Notes under the pieces: model-generated
Seen by the model: the letters and a program-made list of their open reading frames with translations, nothing else
Told to the model about the DNA's origin: nothing
Databases searched by the model: none
Program-made: the position numbers and the translations under genes
In this document: piece by piece, positions 23,287 to 34,843 of the stretch
Layout: each line of letters begins with the position of its first letter
Numbering within the stretch: position 1 is the first letter of the stretch
NCBI GenBank assembly: GCA_030770535.1
Contig: JASVEC010000015.1
Coordinates: forward strand, 186,001 to 250,000
Length of the DNA: 64,000 nucleotides
Direction of reading: 5' to 3'
Origin: Batkoa obscura
Taxonomy: Eukaryota > Entomophthoromycota > Entomophthoromycetes > Entomophthorales > Batkoaceae

Positions 23287-24567
23287 TTTTTTAATAAAAG
23301 TTTAAGCTTAAAGATATTCGACATTTTTGTTTAGCACGATTCATAATAACTTTTTATAATGAATTTTATGCTTTAGCTTGGAAATGTAGATAGTGAATTT
23401 TTTGGATTATTGTTGATAAATAAAATGAAAAATCATCTATAAAAATATTTGTAAAATGTTATTAAAATCAAAATAACTGACAGTTGGTTAAAACGATATT
23501 TTCTATCTAATAGTGCTTTTTGAATTCCAAAAATTATAAATATATATATATAAAACCAAGTCGCTGTTTTAATATGTATTGTTACTTTTTATGTAAGAAT
23601 TCAATAGTGACTTGTATACGAATACTCTATTACTTTTGCTCCACATTTTAAAATATTTAAGTTATAGCAATCAATTTATAAAATTCAGCTATTTTATAAT
23701 AATTTAAAATAATTTAGCTTTGAATAATAAATTATGCTTTAGAGACTGCTACAAAAAGCCTAATACTCCCTTACAAAGTGCGCTACTCCAACCCTCTTAT
23801 CTCGCCCAAATGACTTCTCTGTCTATAAAGAAGTGAGCTTATTAAGGACAAGTTGATATGTTTTGAGATACAGCTTTTATGGTAATAGTGTATTTTTGAC
23901 TTCAATCATGAATTAAATTACTTTTACAAAGAGAATCAATTTTTGATTTTTGATTTTACATATGGGGTTGTCTGAATTAGTTTTATTATTTTATCCAATT
24001 TTTGAAAAATTTTGTATTTTAAAAACTTCGCTTAAAATTCTATAAAATCAAATCTTTATTAAAATAAAAATACCCGGACACAGTTCTAAATCATTCTATT
24101 ATAGTTTATACTGTAATTTAGTTGAATTTCCACTAGATCTTAAATATATATTCTTATAAAACTTTATTGAGAAATATTTATTATCAACTGCTTTATAACC
24201 AACATTGCAGATTTGTTATCAAATAAATAAACTATTTTAATGTTACAATTACATTATTAACATACTGCCAATTTGATAAATAGCTACATCGGAGAGAGTG
24301 GTTAGCCCCAAAACTATAATTAACCATCCTTATATAGTACAAGTAATAATAGTTTTTACATATTATTACAGTTACTTGTTCTTTGACTATTTATTAACTT
24401 AGCTATTAATAACTTAAGTAATCTTAACATTTAACAATCTATTTCTATCATTCAACAAACTACTTACTTGCTTAGTAAGTATCCAAATTTTTAGATTCTC
24501 TATTATCTTCGTAAGGTAAGCTGGGATTGATCTTTTAATTTTTCTGTTTTCTATAGACTCTATAACT
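23287..24567. other. Intergenic with ~600-bp dispersed repeat
   Basis: No gene. It holds the second copy of the dispersed repeat (listed separately) and a short AT dinucleotide run near 23542. Confidence 0.5.
23958..24500 (-). repeat. ~600-bp dispersed repeat, copy 2 (inverted)
   Basis: The reverse-complement partner of 14508-15112, about 9 kb away and in the opposite orientation. It begins near ATGGGGTTGTCTGAATTAG and ends near TTACTTGCTTAGTAAGTATC. It lies just downstream of the transposase-like reading frames on the minus strand, but no direct link can be shown. Confidence 0.7.
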
Positions 24568-25239
24568 CTAATTGAAACTATATCGCTTTTTTTTTGATGT
24601 ATCAGATACTGGATAACAATGTAGTTTATTGTTATGTTTAATAAAATGTAAATACTTCTTAATGCCCTGCATCTCTATTATTCTTTTTGTATTTTTGTTT
24701 CTTTTATACTTTTTAAAAATTATATCTGTTTTCCCATTATTAATAGTCGAGTTATTAATTTCATTATGCTTGCAAATAAAAGCCTCAAATCTTGAAATTA
24801 ATTGATCGATATCTTCTATTTTACCTAACGCTTCAAAACTACTTTTCCATTTTAAAAGGTTTCCAAAATGCCCATCAACTATACTTTTTCCATGATGCTC
24901 AGCAAAAAAATTAAGATTAACATTCAAACTACTATTTATTTTATGAATTTCTTTAAACATATAGTGTAGAAACTCTTGGGATCTAAAATGATTTCCTGTA
25001 TCTGCCCATATATTAATTTTTGTAAACTTTTTAAATAGAAGCTCTGTAGAGATTAAATCGATTAAACAATCTCCTGCATATGCTGAACCATGATTCAATA
25101 TTTCAGATAAATAATCAAAGTAAACTTTGCCTATTGTTTTATCATCTTTTAAATATAATACACCAAAGCCTAATACTGATATAGCTTGTTTATTATAATA
25201 ATCTAGATTTATTGAATCTGGTCTTGTTCCTATTCCCAT
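24568..25239 (-). pseudogene. Transposase-like fossil, C-terminal reading frame
   Basis: A 223-residue frame with RPDSINLDYYNKQAISVLGF, INIWADTGNHFRSQEFLHYM and FFAEHHGKSIVDGHFGNLL. The spaced acidic residues with D-x-G-x-HFRS and E-HHGKS-x-D-x-HFG recall an RNase H-fold (DDE-type) transposase or integrase, but I cannot name the family. It directly follows the 25243-25908 frame, and together they look like one interrupted element gene with about one break. It is treated as a fossil. A solo LTR lies ~300 bp upstream of the pair; whether it belongs is unknown. Confidence 0.5.
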
Positions 25240-25242
25240 ATT

Positions 25243-26080
25243 TTATTTAAAATCTAAAGTTATTATACAACCCTTATTATTTAATTTTTTAATAATTTCA
25301 TTAAATGTGTTTTTTTGAGTATCAAAACAGAATTTATGTAATTTGTATAACTTTTCTTCTTCATTGAAAATTTCTTCTATCTCTACTTTGTTTTTTATTT
25401 CTGTATTTATTTTATTTTCAAATAACTTTTTTCTAACTGTATACTGGGTACATATATTACATAGATCCGTTTTTCTTGCTGGATTTTTGAAATTACTTGG
25501 TATATATTTAAAGAACGTTGACCTAGCTACTGCTTTATCTCTTAGATCATTAAAATATTTACTATATATCATTCTTCTACTTTTATTTAATATATATATA
25601 TTATCTGATGAATATTTACTATCGTTATTTTTTTTATTAAATCTTGATGAAATAGTTGAATCATTTAGTAAATATTGTATGATAGTTTCAATTTGCTCAT
25701 CTTTAATTTTTTTTGTATTTTTAATAATAGGTTTTAATGTTGATATTTTATTATTATTACTTGTTTTTGAATAATCATATTGATTTCTATTTATATTAAA
25801 CCCAAAACTCTTACATTCATCAGAAGAATATACTGAAGCTATAGTTGATAATAACGCTACTTGTTGACTTTTATTTCCTGTTTTCCTTAAAGCACTAATT
25901 TTATACATTACTTGATTAAGTTTATTATTATCGATAGTAAACTTTGATAATATATCTTTTCTTTGCTTTGTTTTATTATAAAATTCGATAAACCCTAGGT
26001 TAGTATAAGTAGTTTTTAAAATTGGTGTAAATGAATTACAATGTTTATATTGTGTACTCCTCCCTATTGTATTGAAATTT
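25243..26080 (-). pseudogene. Transposase-like fossil, N-terminal reading frame
   Basis: The frame has a Met at 25908, but sense-like sequence continues upstream to about 26080 in the same frame, with TKQRKDILSKFTIDNN. It contains a basic, Asn-rich N-terminal region (TSNNNKISTLKPIIKNTKK), a CNICTQY cysteine pair like those in zinc-binding linkers, and GCIITLDFK at its end, with the Asp typical of a first catalytic acid. It is the partner of the frame that follows. Lys, Asn and Ile content is higher than in the host genes nearby. Confidence 0.5.
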
Positions 26081-26222
26081 TCAAAATTTCATTTCGAAGT
26101 TTATGAAAGTTTGCATTTTATTTTTATTTCTATTTCAACAAAAAATAAAGTCAAATAACTGTATTTATATAATTATATAATTATATAATCATATAGTTAT
26201 ATAATATATATCTGTTAAATAT

Positions 26223-26684
26223 TGTGAAATATCGCTTTGTCAGTCCCATAGTTAATTATAACATAATAATCGCCTAAGCTGTTGTGTTCTCGAGTTTAGA
26301 GAAAATCAATCCCATGTTCTTAGTTTGATTTGATATGAGAATTTCTATCTTCGTCTCAAAGAATATCCTCCCCTCGTTTTGATTTATACTTATCGGAGTA
26401 TAAAAGAGATTCTAAAACATAATAGCTCGAGGCTTTTTAACTGAATTAATCCCTGATATCTCGAACATTTAATAAAGCCACTAAGTTTTCTTAATAGTAT
26501 TTTACGTAGATTTTATATTAGTATTGTCTATTCTATTTGTCTTATATAGCTTGTAACCTATTACGTGCTATTCCTCATAACCCAAGTCTATCTTAGTCAC
26601 ATAAACTAAGACCTTTCGACTTATAGTGTAGTCAACCCAGCAATAGCTGTTCTTGACTCCAAACCCTGAGTACCAGATTTCACA
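26223..26684 (-). mobile_element. Solo-LTR-like element (copy 3)
   Basis: A 462-bp element, the reverse complement of the 12162 family, running TGTGAAATATCGC to GATTTCACA. It is close in sequence to copies 1 and 4, hence fairly young. ATAT lies on both sides, a short possible target duplication. An AT-only run precedes it (26164-26210). Confidence 0.65.
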
Positions 26685-26883
26685 ATATCTAACAGAACTA
26701 GCATAAAACGTATAGTTAGAAAAATTAGCTATTTAAGAAAAGGAAACAATTAAAATAAGTTTTAAGTAGAGAGATTTAATTTTGGGCTTTTTAGATTTGA
26801 CCGTCACATTAGACGAATTTAAAATTTTTAAATTTGGATTAATTTCTAAGTAAATTCTGAAACCAATTAGGACAGTCTCATAT

Positions 26884-26980
26884 GGTGATGTTTTTTTGTG
26901 TTTAAAATTTTACTAACAATCTTTCTACTCAAATAGCGCTTAAAAAATGGAAAAATAATGAAATCAAAAAAAACATCCCG
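26884..26980 (+). mobile_element. MITE family 1 copy
   Basis: A near-complete copy with TA flanks and core AAATAGCGCTTAAAAAATGG. Confidence 0.85.
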
Positions 26981-27676
26981 ATATACTATTTTTCCTAGCC
27001 TGGGATGATTTTATTCTAACTTATTAGCTGCTTATATAATATGACTGATTCACTTCAACTTGAGCAAGTTATGCGATAAATTTGCCCTCTCTTAACTCTT
27101 CATAATAACATTGTACATAAAAAAAGGTAATCATACGAATAATTTCTTTACATCTACTATCGATCAAGGTCCTCTCCCAAAAAATATGGCTGCTATCATA
27201 TACTGATTAAGGCCACATGGTCAACTTCATAGGATGCCCTTCTTGCCTACCAAACCTTTTGATCCTACTCACTATTCTAGCACTTTATAAAGCTGTCAAA
27301 ATAAACTAAATTTTCCACATGTAAAAATAAACAGAAAAATATCGAGTTGTAATTGAATGGTTTATATTGAGTTATGTAACAAAAAATCGTATGTTTCTTT
27401 ATTTTTTTATGAAGCATTCATAAATAATGAATACATATAAAATAGATGCTGAAATATCATTTTTGACTTTATCTTAACATTAAACATTATTAATATATAA
27501 TTTCTTCCAATAATTTTTATTGGATAAACTTAAAAAATGTACATTAAAAAAACTATAAAATTTTAACATACTATTTAATAGTATAACCAACTTATTTCCA
27601 AAGTTAAAAATGCTAAAAGATTATAACATTAAAATCATTATTTAATATAGAACATTATTTAAAATTTTTAATATAC

Positions 27677-27704
27677 GGGGATGTTTTTTTTGATTTCATT
27701 ATTT
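27677..27704 (-). mobile_element. MITE family 1, end fragment
   Basis: Only the GGGGATGTTTTTTTTGATTT end is kept, about 28 bp; the sequence then leaves the family. Confidence 0.6.
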
Positions 27705-28146
27705 GAGGATCTTTTATTTCAACACCAACAAATAAAAAATCTGCATTAAATAATTAATACAAAAACAATTAAATTTTTGTTATATTTAAACAAAAACATA
27801 GTTTATACTATTTTATAAAACTCGTTATAAAAGTTCTGACTGACTAATTTTCATATGATATTAACTAAAAAAATCATAAATACTAAAATTTTACTTTTAG
27901 TTTATATTAATTCAAGTATTTTATTTAAACTTTTGCTTATAAATTTTAATTTAGTGCTAATCCTTAAAATTTATTATGTAATTAAAAGTGCTTATACTTA
28001 ATTCTAGTGCAAACCTATTCAAGCTTGTCTAATTTATAATTTTTTGCGCGATTTCAAGAAAAAATTTTCCCAAATAAATCTGAACCATCACCCATTTTTT
28101 CACTTTAGTGATTGTAAAAACAATGATTTATTTGATAAAAACAAGT

Positions 28147-28242
28147 GAGAGTGTATTTTTTTGTTTAAGAATTTTACTAACAAAATTTCCGCTTAAATAG
28201 TGCTTAAAAAATGGAAAAATAATGAAATTAAAAACACTGCCA
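28147..28242 (+). mobile_element. MITE family 1 copy
   Basis: Full length but diverged at both tips (GAGAGTGTATTTTT and AACACTGCCA), with core AAATAGTGCTTAAAAAATGG. Confidence 0.75.
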
Positions 28243-29094
28243 AGTAGTGAATGTGAGAATTAATAGTCAATGAAATGGAAAATTGTTGTGGAAAAAGCGG
28301 GGAAGCGTTAGAGTTAGCGGCTCTTTAGCCAAAGAAAGGACTTAAAGAGATCCTTATCAGCTTTAGAATAAGGAAATATGAATGACACCATGAAATACTT
28401 TTTGACTACCAATAATTTTTGATCATTAGCTGATGCTATTATTGAAAAAGTCTGATGAGATATGATTCTAATTAAGATAGAATGACGTTGAATAATCCAG
28501 ATTATAAAGTCAACTACTAAAAGAAAAGATTCATCAGATGTCAGACTAGTGTTAAATAACTACCTAATAATTTTGAATATTTTCTATATGCAAATGATTA
28601 TAGCCAATGTTGCAGACAAAAAATTATGCAAAAGTGATTATCGAAAATCAAATCATGTAGGAATTGGCATAAACTGGTACAATAAGCATCAAATTCAAAC
28701 TAAATTCGAACAAACTAAATTCAAACTTATTTGATAGAAAGCGGGAACACAAAACTAGTAAATTGATTAAAGCAATCGGAGAATTTATTAAAAAATAAAG
28801 TGGAAAGGGTAACTAAATGAAAAAAGAAATAAATTAAAAAAGGTACTCTACTAAAAAAACTCGAGCACTTAATATCGTTTTTGTTTGAAATAAAAGTAAT
28901 GATACAAAATGAATGATATAAAAAATTCAAATGATCATCCTTTTTTTATTAATTTAAATCAAGCTTGAAAATTATTACACATTTTGTTTGCTTTGCCACT
29001 CTTAGTTTGGAAGTTAAACATAGTAGTAGCATTGAAAAAAGTATAAATAAGAGTAGATAGATAAAATTTAACGTATTCTAAAACAATAATAATA

Positions 29095-29922
29095 ATGAGT
29101 GACAATAATGCTGACGCTAATAATTTACTTCTAACTCAATATAGTTCTATTGGTATAAGTGGATTAGCACTCTTATTAAATTTAGTTTATTTATTTATTT
29201 ATAATAATCCAAAATATAAAAAATTAAGAAATGAGCAGATTCAACCTATGTATTCCATTATTGTTATGAGTACAGTTTATCAATCAAGTAATATCCTCTC
29301 TCATATAATTTCCATTTATAATTTAAATCAAATTTTATATTATGCAAATTCAATTTTACAATGTATTATAGAACGTTATTATGTATTATATTTATTTGTA
29401 CTACTCTTCCATTTTAAAAACAGTTATACAACTGCTACTTCCGCTCACTATAAGGTCATTTTAATGGTCGCTTTGCTATCCAGTTTAATAGAGAATATAA
29501 TTTTATGGTGTAGTATGAATCAAGTAATTGAATTAAGTGATGATGGTGTTATCGTTTTAAATCTATATACTTATTATATTTTATTTATAATACTTTCAAC
29601 TATAACATTCACTTTTTATTTATTCCAATGCTTTAGAAAACATGATTACTCTTTAGTCTTATTCTTAGTTAACTTTTTATCCCCATTGATTGTATTATTC
29701 TCTTCTTACCTCTTATTATTTTTGTTTGTATTATCCAACTTGACTATCTTACCAAGTTTAAATGTCAATGTCGCTTATTCTAGTATATTACTTAAATCTT
29801 TAGCTGGTTTTATTCAACCTATTATTGTATTTATAACAGCTGCTAACTTGAAGAGAACTAAGAATAAGAGCTTCACCTTTATAAAAGGCTACTCAAAGTA
29901 TTCGATGCTCTCGGATGATTAA
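29095..29922 (+). CDS. Seven-TM protein, possible TMEM184/OST-alpha type
   Basis: A single-exon 275-residue protein. About seven hydrophobic segments are visible, roughly residues 17-37, 53-73, 80-103, 120-140, 153-176, 186-213 and 228-250. The block QIQPMYSIIVMSTVYQSSN followed by ERYYVLYLFVLLFHF resembles the MPIYAI...YEA region of the TMEM184/organic-solute-transporter-alpha family, and GFIQPIIVFI resembles its later KP segment. The match is weak; a divergent GPCR-like 7-TM protein is the alternative. The N-terminus is Asn-rich and lumenal or extracellular, and the tail is short and Ser/Lys-rich. Confidence 0.7.
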   Translation: MSDNNADANNLLLTQYSSIGISGLALLLNLVYLFIYNNPKYKKLRNEQIQPMYSIIVMSTVYQSSNILSHIISIYNLNQILYYANSILQCIIERYYVLYLFVLLFHFKNSYTTATSAHYKVILMVALLSSLIENIILWCSMNQVIELSDDGVIVLNLYTYYILFIILSTITFTFYLFQCFRKHDYSLVLFLVNFLSPLIVLFSSYLLLFLFVLSNLTILPSLNVNVAYSSILLKSLAGFIQPIIVFITAANLKRTKNKSFTFIKGYSKYSMLSDD

Positions 29923-30267
29923 TCCTTTTTTCTAGTTTCAGTAACTAGTTATATCTTTAAGTGTGTTTTATTATAGTAATAAAGTTGAAAATCATTTATA
30001 TTTTATAAATTCATCTCATTTTTTTATTGATTCTAACTAATTTATGCAGCTTTTTATTATCACAATTATATCGAAAAAATATTTAAGTAAAAGCTGGATT
30101 TTTTTATAATTGTGATGTAATAAAGTCTTTAAGAGTAGAACTTTTTTTGGGCAAGTTTTTTTAGTCTTATAATAGGTTTAAATTAAATTCAGTGACTACC
30201 CAAAAATTGATAAAAATAATAGCATCACATTATTTACTAGAGAACTTTTTTGATAAAAATAAATCTG

Positions 30268-31650
30268 ATGGAAGACAGTAAACTTCAAGAAGCACAAGAC
30301 TTTCTGAAAAAAGCAGAAAAATCGTAACTTAATATTAATGTCTAACTTTGGATTTAAATAATACTTGTACATCTCTTTTAGTACTAAAAAATCTTGGTTT
30401 TCAAGTCCCGATTATTCGATAGCAGCTCAATATTATGAACAAGCTGGTAAGCTATATGGAACTAAACAGAAAACAATACCATAATGATTAAAGCTAATTT
30501 TTCTCTCTTATAGCCAATTGTTATAAAAGTATTAAATATAACAAACCAGCATTAGAAACTTATAATTTAGCGGGTAAATATTATCTAGAAATCAATAAGT
30601 AAATTTATTACTTTTATCCATTTATTTTTCAAATATATTAATTGGAACTTATTTCAAATATCCAGTTATTTTATGGCCGGAAAATGTTATGAACAATCAA
30701 GTTCGTTAGCTTTAAATTTACAAGATTATGAAGTAGCTTATAGGCATTTAATGACTAGTTCGGATTATTATAAATTATCTGGGTCGATGGATATTGCAGC
30801 TCAATTGTTAGAGAAATATGCAAAGTAAGTTTTATATAGAGTGATGTTATTTTAATAATGGTTTTCATTTTTTCATATGAATAGGATCTTTGAACCTATT
30901 GAAGTAGAGAAAGCAATTGAATTATTAAAATTGGCTTGTGAAATTTATGTAAGTGAAGAAAAAGGGAAATTCAGTATTGAAAGTTATCGAAAATGGCAAA
31001 GCTTATTGATAAGAGAAAAAAAGTAAGAATTAGTTTATTTATTATTATTAAATTAATTACTTTCAATAGTTGGATCGAAGCGGATAAAGTATTAAAAGAA
31101 ATGAAACAAATTACTAATAATTTGACTAACCCATCCACATCCAATAAAATCATATTAAGTTTATTTGTTATTTGGTTAGCTTATGGTGATTCAATTGCTA
31201 GCAAAAAAATTATCGATTGGGGTAATAGTGAGTAAGTGAATATTAATATTATTGATAAATCTATTTATTAACCTATTTTATTTGAAGAAATGGTTTTATT
31301 GGCTCTAGTGAATATGAAATGATTCAATCTTTGTTATGTTATTATGAAGATAGTAATCAAGAAGAATGGTTAAACTGTATAAATAAAAATGCCATTTTGT
31401 TTTTGGATAATGAAGTAAGTTTCTATTTTATATATTAAAATATTCATATATTAAAAACTGTATAATTTTTTAGATCGCAAAAGTAGCTAAACGATTAAAA
31501 TTACCTGGTACTTCTACTGTTAAACTACCTATTAAGGATCAGCCAACTACTACCTTATCTTCTAATGAACCTAAACCAGGAGATATCCCTCCATCTAATG
31601 AAAAACAAAAACAAGAAATTATTGAATCGGATGACGACTCTTTGTGTTAA
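30268..31650 (+). CDS. Gamma-SNAP (NSF attachment protein)
   Basis: Predicted exons: 30268-30323, 30382-30446, 30514-30598, 30666-30824, 30885-31022, 31070-31231, 31288-31414 and 31474-31650, giving 322 residues (animal gamma-SNAP is about 312). It has the SNAP/TPR-like helical hairpins: AQDFLKKAEKS, PDYSIAAQYYEQA, FMAGKCYEQSS, AAQLLEKYAKIFEPIEVEKA and WIEADKVLKEM. The GFIGSSEYEMIQSLLCYYED block and the acidic tail ending in Leu-Cys both match gamma-SNAP rather than alpha-SNAP. The family recruits the ATPase NSF/Sec18 to SNARE complexes for disassembly in membrane fusion. The short introns (51-67 nt) are typical of the window. Confidence 0.9.
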
Positions 31651-31746
31651 ATATTTTATTTAAAACTTTAATATTTCTTATAATAAATCAATAAAATATC
31701 ATTATCTTTTATTCTTTAGTAAAATGATTTTGATTACTTGTATTTA

Positions 31747-32171
31747 TCATTTATTCTCTAGTGAAGTAGTCTTCTCTATCGGATTCTCTTTTGTTTTTTC
31801 AACTGCTGGTTTTTCTTTAGCTAATCTAGCTTCTTCGTTGGCTACTCTTTGTTCCCCTGCGAGAAAAAAAATCCAAGGTTGACTAAATATTTCAAATAAG
31901 ATTAAAATAAAAACTTACAAGTTAATATCTCTTGTTTATGAGCATAAGCTTTTCTTCTTTTATCAATTTCATCTTTGGCCATAATATAAGAAAAAGCAGC
32001 AGCTGGTGGATTTTGAAATTTTAATTATTATTTTATTTGATTAATTCCTTATTGCTTGTTCTTTACCTACTGTTAATGCCGCCCTAAAAAGTGGAATTTG
32101 ATTAGTTTATTATGATATTATTCTTAGATTATTATTTACCATCCATAAGCTACTGATTTGGGATTATTCAT
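31747..32171 (-). CDS. Small single-pass membrane protein, DUF4748-like
   Basis: Predicted exons: 32171-32140, 32083-32067 (a 17-nt micro-exon), 32002-31919 and 31856-31747, giving 80 residues. MNNPKSVAYGW, a short hydrophobic segment (AALTVAAAFSYIM) and a charged helix (AKDEIDKRRKAYAHKQEIL) match the layout of small fungal DUF4748-type proteins, thought to be mitochondrial inner-membrane proteins. The C-terminus is Glu/Lys-rich. All four splices keep frame. It converges with the gamma-SNAP gene; the stops are ~100 bp apart. Confidence 0.65.
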
Positions 32172-32395
32172 TTTATTGTTTTTTATATTGTTGTCTAATT
32201 AAAATGAGGTAAAAAAAATAATATAATATATTTTTATTTTTTATATATTAAAGAATATTCTCTTTGGATGGCTTAGGTTTAAACCAATCATATAATAGAC
32301 GCATTAACTAAGTTTTTTACTAATTTAAAATTTGTAGTACGATTTTTATCAGATACTGTCATAAACTTGCAAGCCTAGATATATTATTATCATAT

Positions 32396-32489
32396 GGGGC
32401 TATATTTTTGTTTAAGAATTTTGCTAATAATTTTTACACTCAAGTAGCGCTTAAGAATGGAAAAAACAATGAAGTCAAAAAAATACCCA
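32396..32489 (+). mobile_element. MITE family 1 copy
   Basis: A diverged copy (GGGGCTATATTTTTG to AAATACCCACA) with core CAAGTAGCGCTTAAGAATGG. Confidence 0.75.
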
Positions 32490-32735
32490 CATGTATTATT
32501 TATAGCCTCTACTATATATTACTCCAATATTGATTTTTATTATAATATTAATTTTAACTTTATAAATCACATAGTGTTTTATTTATAAATACTAATACCC
32601 ATCATAATGACTTTAATAACTTAGGCTGAATCTATAAGCAAAAATGCAATTTTGATGTTTTGAAAAAATAAACTAAAAAATAATCAAATCGAACATATCA
32701 AAACTACAAATTAAATACAATTTTAATATACACAA

Positions 32736-33338
32736 TTAACGATTCAATATAAAAGTAATAGAGAAAGCCAACAGAAGCTTAAAATGACTAGGTAGTAAGG
32801 TATGAAATTCAATTTGATTCCGTGATACACTTAATAATAAAATGTTTAAATCCATTCCTGTACAATAGAGATGCCAATTATCCATCTCTTTATCTTTACA
32901 AAATACTAGTTTTCGATGTCTTAAAAAGCTAATTTTTTTACTTTGTTCTTTACTAACTTGAATCAACCATTCATTAGGGTTCTTACTTAATTTATTCGTT
33001 TTACTTAATTTTACAGTAAATTTCTTTTCTTCTAGATATAATTTAATTGTATATTCTCCCAATATCCGACCATTTAGCCCACTCTTTGATATTAAGCCAA
33101 TAGGTACTTTATTTTGGTCAATTATAATACCACTACTTCGACTGGATAATGTAACCAAATATTGATTTTTATTATCTTTTAATAAACATATTTTATTATC
33201 TTTCACATGACTATTATCTTCTAAAATCAATTCCATTTTATTTGTTACATTATTATCCCCCAGTTCTTGAAGTGGAACATCTTCCATACTGTTAATTGAA
33301 TTACTTCGCATACTTGTAGTGTCCCGTACAATTATCAT
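32736..33338 (-). CDS. Orphan 200-residue protein with hydrophobic C-terminus
   Basis: Single exon. A Ser/Asn-rich N-terminus is followed by beta-rich sequence (RSSGIIIDQNKVPIGLISKS, EYTIKLYLEEKKFTVKL, RHRKLVFCKDKEMDNWHLY). It ends in a hydrophobic stretch, HFKLLLAFSITFIL. The alternating strands and final hydrophobic helix are reminiscent of the tubby/LURP-one/scramblase barrel, but I cannot confirm this. It is divergent from the 34169 gene, which has a similar outline. I do not recognise a family. Confidence 0.6.
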   Translation of the reverse strand: MIIVRDTTSMRSNSINSMEDVPLQELGDNNVTNKMELILEDNSHVKDNKICLLKDNKNQYLVTLSSRSSGIIIDQNKVPIGLISKSGLNGRILGEYTIKLYLEEKKFTVKLSKTNKLSKNPNEWLIQVSKEQSKKISFLRHRKLVFCKDKEMDNWHLYCTGMDLNILLLSVSRNQIEFHTLLPSHFKLLLAFSITFILNR

Positions 33339-34168
33339 GATTTAAAATTCAATGCTTAATTTTAATCTTTGTTTCTGAATGTCTTTCAATCTGAATTTAT
33401 ACTAATTTTTTTTAACATAAGGATTGATCAAAAATGATATCATCCTTTGAAATCATTTCATTGATACACAAGTGACAGCTTAATTTTACTTAATTTGAGT
33501 AATAGTTATTTAAACTTCAAAAGTTATTATAAGAGTATGATTTCGAAATCATTGAAATAGTCATTATTTAGTAATAAGTTATTGAAATTGAATGATTTTT
33601 GATGGTGAAAAGAATTTTTATAAGTCTATTTTAGTGGTAAGGTTTATTTGGTGGTCTAATTTGGAATGCTTCTTATTAAGAAAAGTTCAATTGGTTTGGA
33701 AAAATTCAATTAAAGGTTTATAAAAGAAGGTCAATAAATATAAAAAGAAAATCAATATGATATTAAAAGAAAGTCAATAAGCGGGGTTTTTATTTTGACG
33801 CTATAATTTATAGAAATAAGAACTATATAAATTTAAATTTAAAGATTGAAAATATCAATTATTCTTTGTACATTTTTAATTTTTTCAAATCTCAATTTTT
33901 TTAAAATAAGCTTAAATTTTCTATTTTTAAACCAATGAAAAGAGATTTACTACTTCTAGTTAATCAATTTAATTAACTGAAAATTTTAAGACCCAAGCAA
34001 ACTAAAATCTTCAATTTTATAAAGGCCAAAAGATGTAAAAATAATACGGAAATTTAATTTATTGGTACATCAAGTTAAGATGGAAATTTAACTTTGTATT
34101 GAAAAATAGAAGCTATGAAATATATCAAGGTAACTAAGCTTTTAATTATTTAGAAACAATTTTATTCA
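33339..34168. other. Divergent intergenic region
   Basis: An AT-rich 830-bp spacer between two divergently transcribed orphan genes; it should hold both promoters. No repeat family or ORF is seen. Confidence 0.5.
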
Positions 34169-34843
34169 ATGTCTTCTACATCAATAATATCTAGTAGCCA
34201 TAGTAGTCAAAAAAGTCAACGAAGTCGATTAAATTTACAACTTAGTGAACTCAATTTTCCAAATACAAATCAAATTTATTCTCAATATATCTTTAGTGAA
34301 CGAGGTATCTTAGGTCATAATTATTATTATATTAATGATTTTAAAAAAGATATAGCATATACATTTCGAGGGCTAAAAAAGCTAAATCAATATAATGTAA
34401 TTGAAACAGAAGAAAAGAATATAATTGAATTAAATTGTAAATTTAGTATGTTACCAATTAAAAGAAAGAGTTATCAATTGAAATTTAATATTGAACAAAG
34501 TTATGAGTTTATTTTACATTCGCCTTATTTATTAAGTTTAGGTTTTATTCAATGGCGTAGTTATGAGTTGGAAATTAAACATTTAATTAATTCTAATATG
34601 AATTTTAAATTAGATATATTACCTATTGGCAATGAACATAAACCAATGGGTTATCATTTAATCAATAAATCAAAGAATTTATTAATTGCTAAATTTCAAA
34701 GAGATTATCAATTGCTAAAACCAGGTACTTTATTCTTTTATCAAAATTTAGATACCCCTATTTGTTTAGCTATTATTACGACAATGGCCTATATCTGTGC
34801 TAAAGTAGATAAATTCAAATTTATTGATCATAAAGTATTTTAA
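34169..34843 (+). CDS. Orphan 224-residue protein, possible tubby/LURP-one-like fold
   Basis: Single exon. A Ser-rich head (SSTSIISSSHSSQKSQRS) precedes strand-rich sequence: LKKLNQYNVIETEEKNIIEL, KSYQLKFNIEQSYEFIL, SKNLLIAKFQRDYQLLK. A C-terminal hydrophobic helix follows, CLAIITTMAYICAKVDK. A strand-rich barrel closed by a hydrophobic C-terminal helix is the outline of tubby C-terminal/LURP-one proteins; this assignment is tentative. No signal peptide. Codon use matches the neighbouring host genes. Confidence 0.6.
   Translation: MSSTSIISSSHSSQKSQRSRLNLQLSELNFPNTNQIYSQYIFSERGILGHNYYYINDFKKDIAYTFRGLKKLNQYNVIETEEKNIIELNCKFSMLPIKRKSYQLKFNIEQSYEFILHSPYLLSLGFIQWRSYELEIKHLINSNMNFKLDILPIGNEHKPMGYHLINKSKNLLIAKFQRDYQLLKPGTLFFYQNLDTPICLAIITTMAYICAKVDKFKFIDHKVF

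Larger units (their letters stand above)
26985..29094. other. Intergenic, two MITE remnants
   Basis: No supported gene. A MITE end fragment at 27677 and a fuller copy at 28147 are listed separately. A short ORF near 28549 has no supporting features. Confidence 0.45.

Noticed and set aside
25343-25774. 143-codon plus-strand ORF rich in Leu, Ile and Phe
   Set aside because: It is the antisense of the transposase-like frame on the minus strand; its hydrophobic content mirrors the Lys/Asn-rich sense strand.
26223-26684. Solo LTR as the end of the neighbouring transposase-like fossil
   Set aside because: No matching LTR is seen on the other side of the fossil, and the same LTR occurs elsewhere alone, so a link is not supported.
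28549-28930. Short ORFs on both strands upstream of the 7-TM gene
   Set aside because: No signal peptide, motif or codon bias that distinguishes them from chance.
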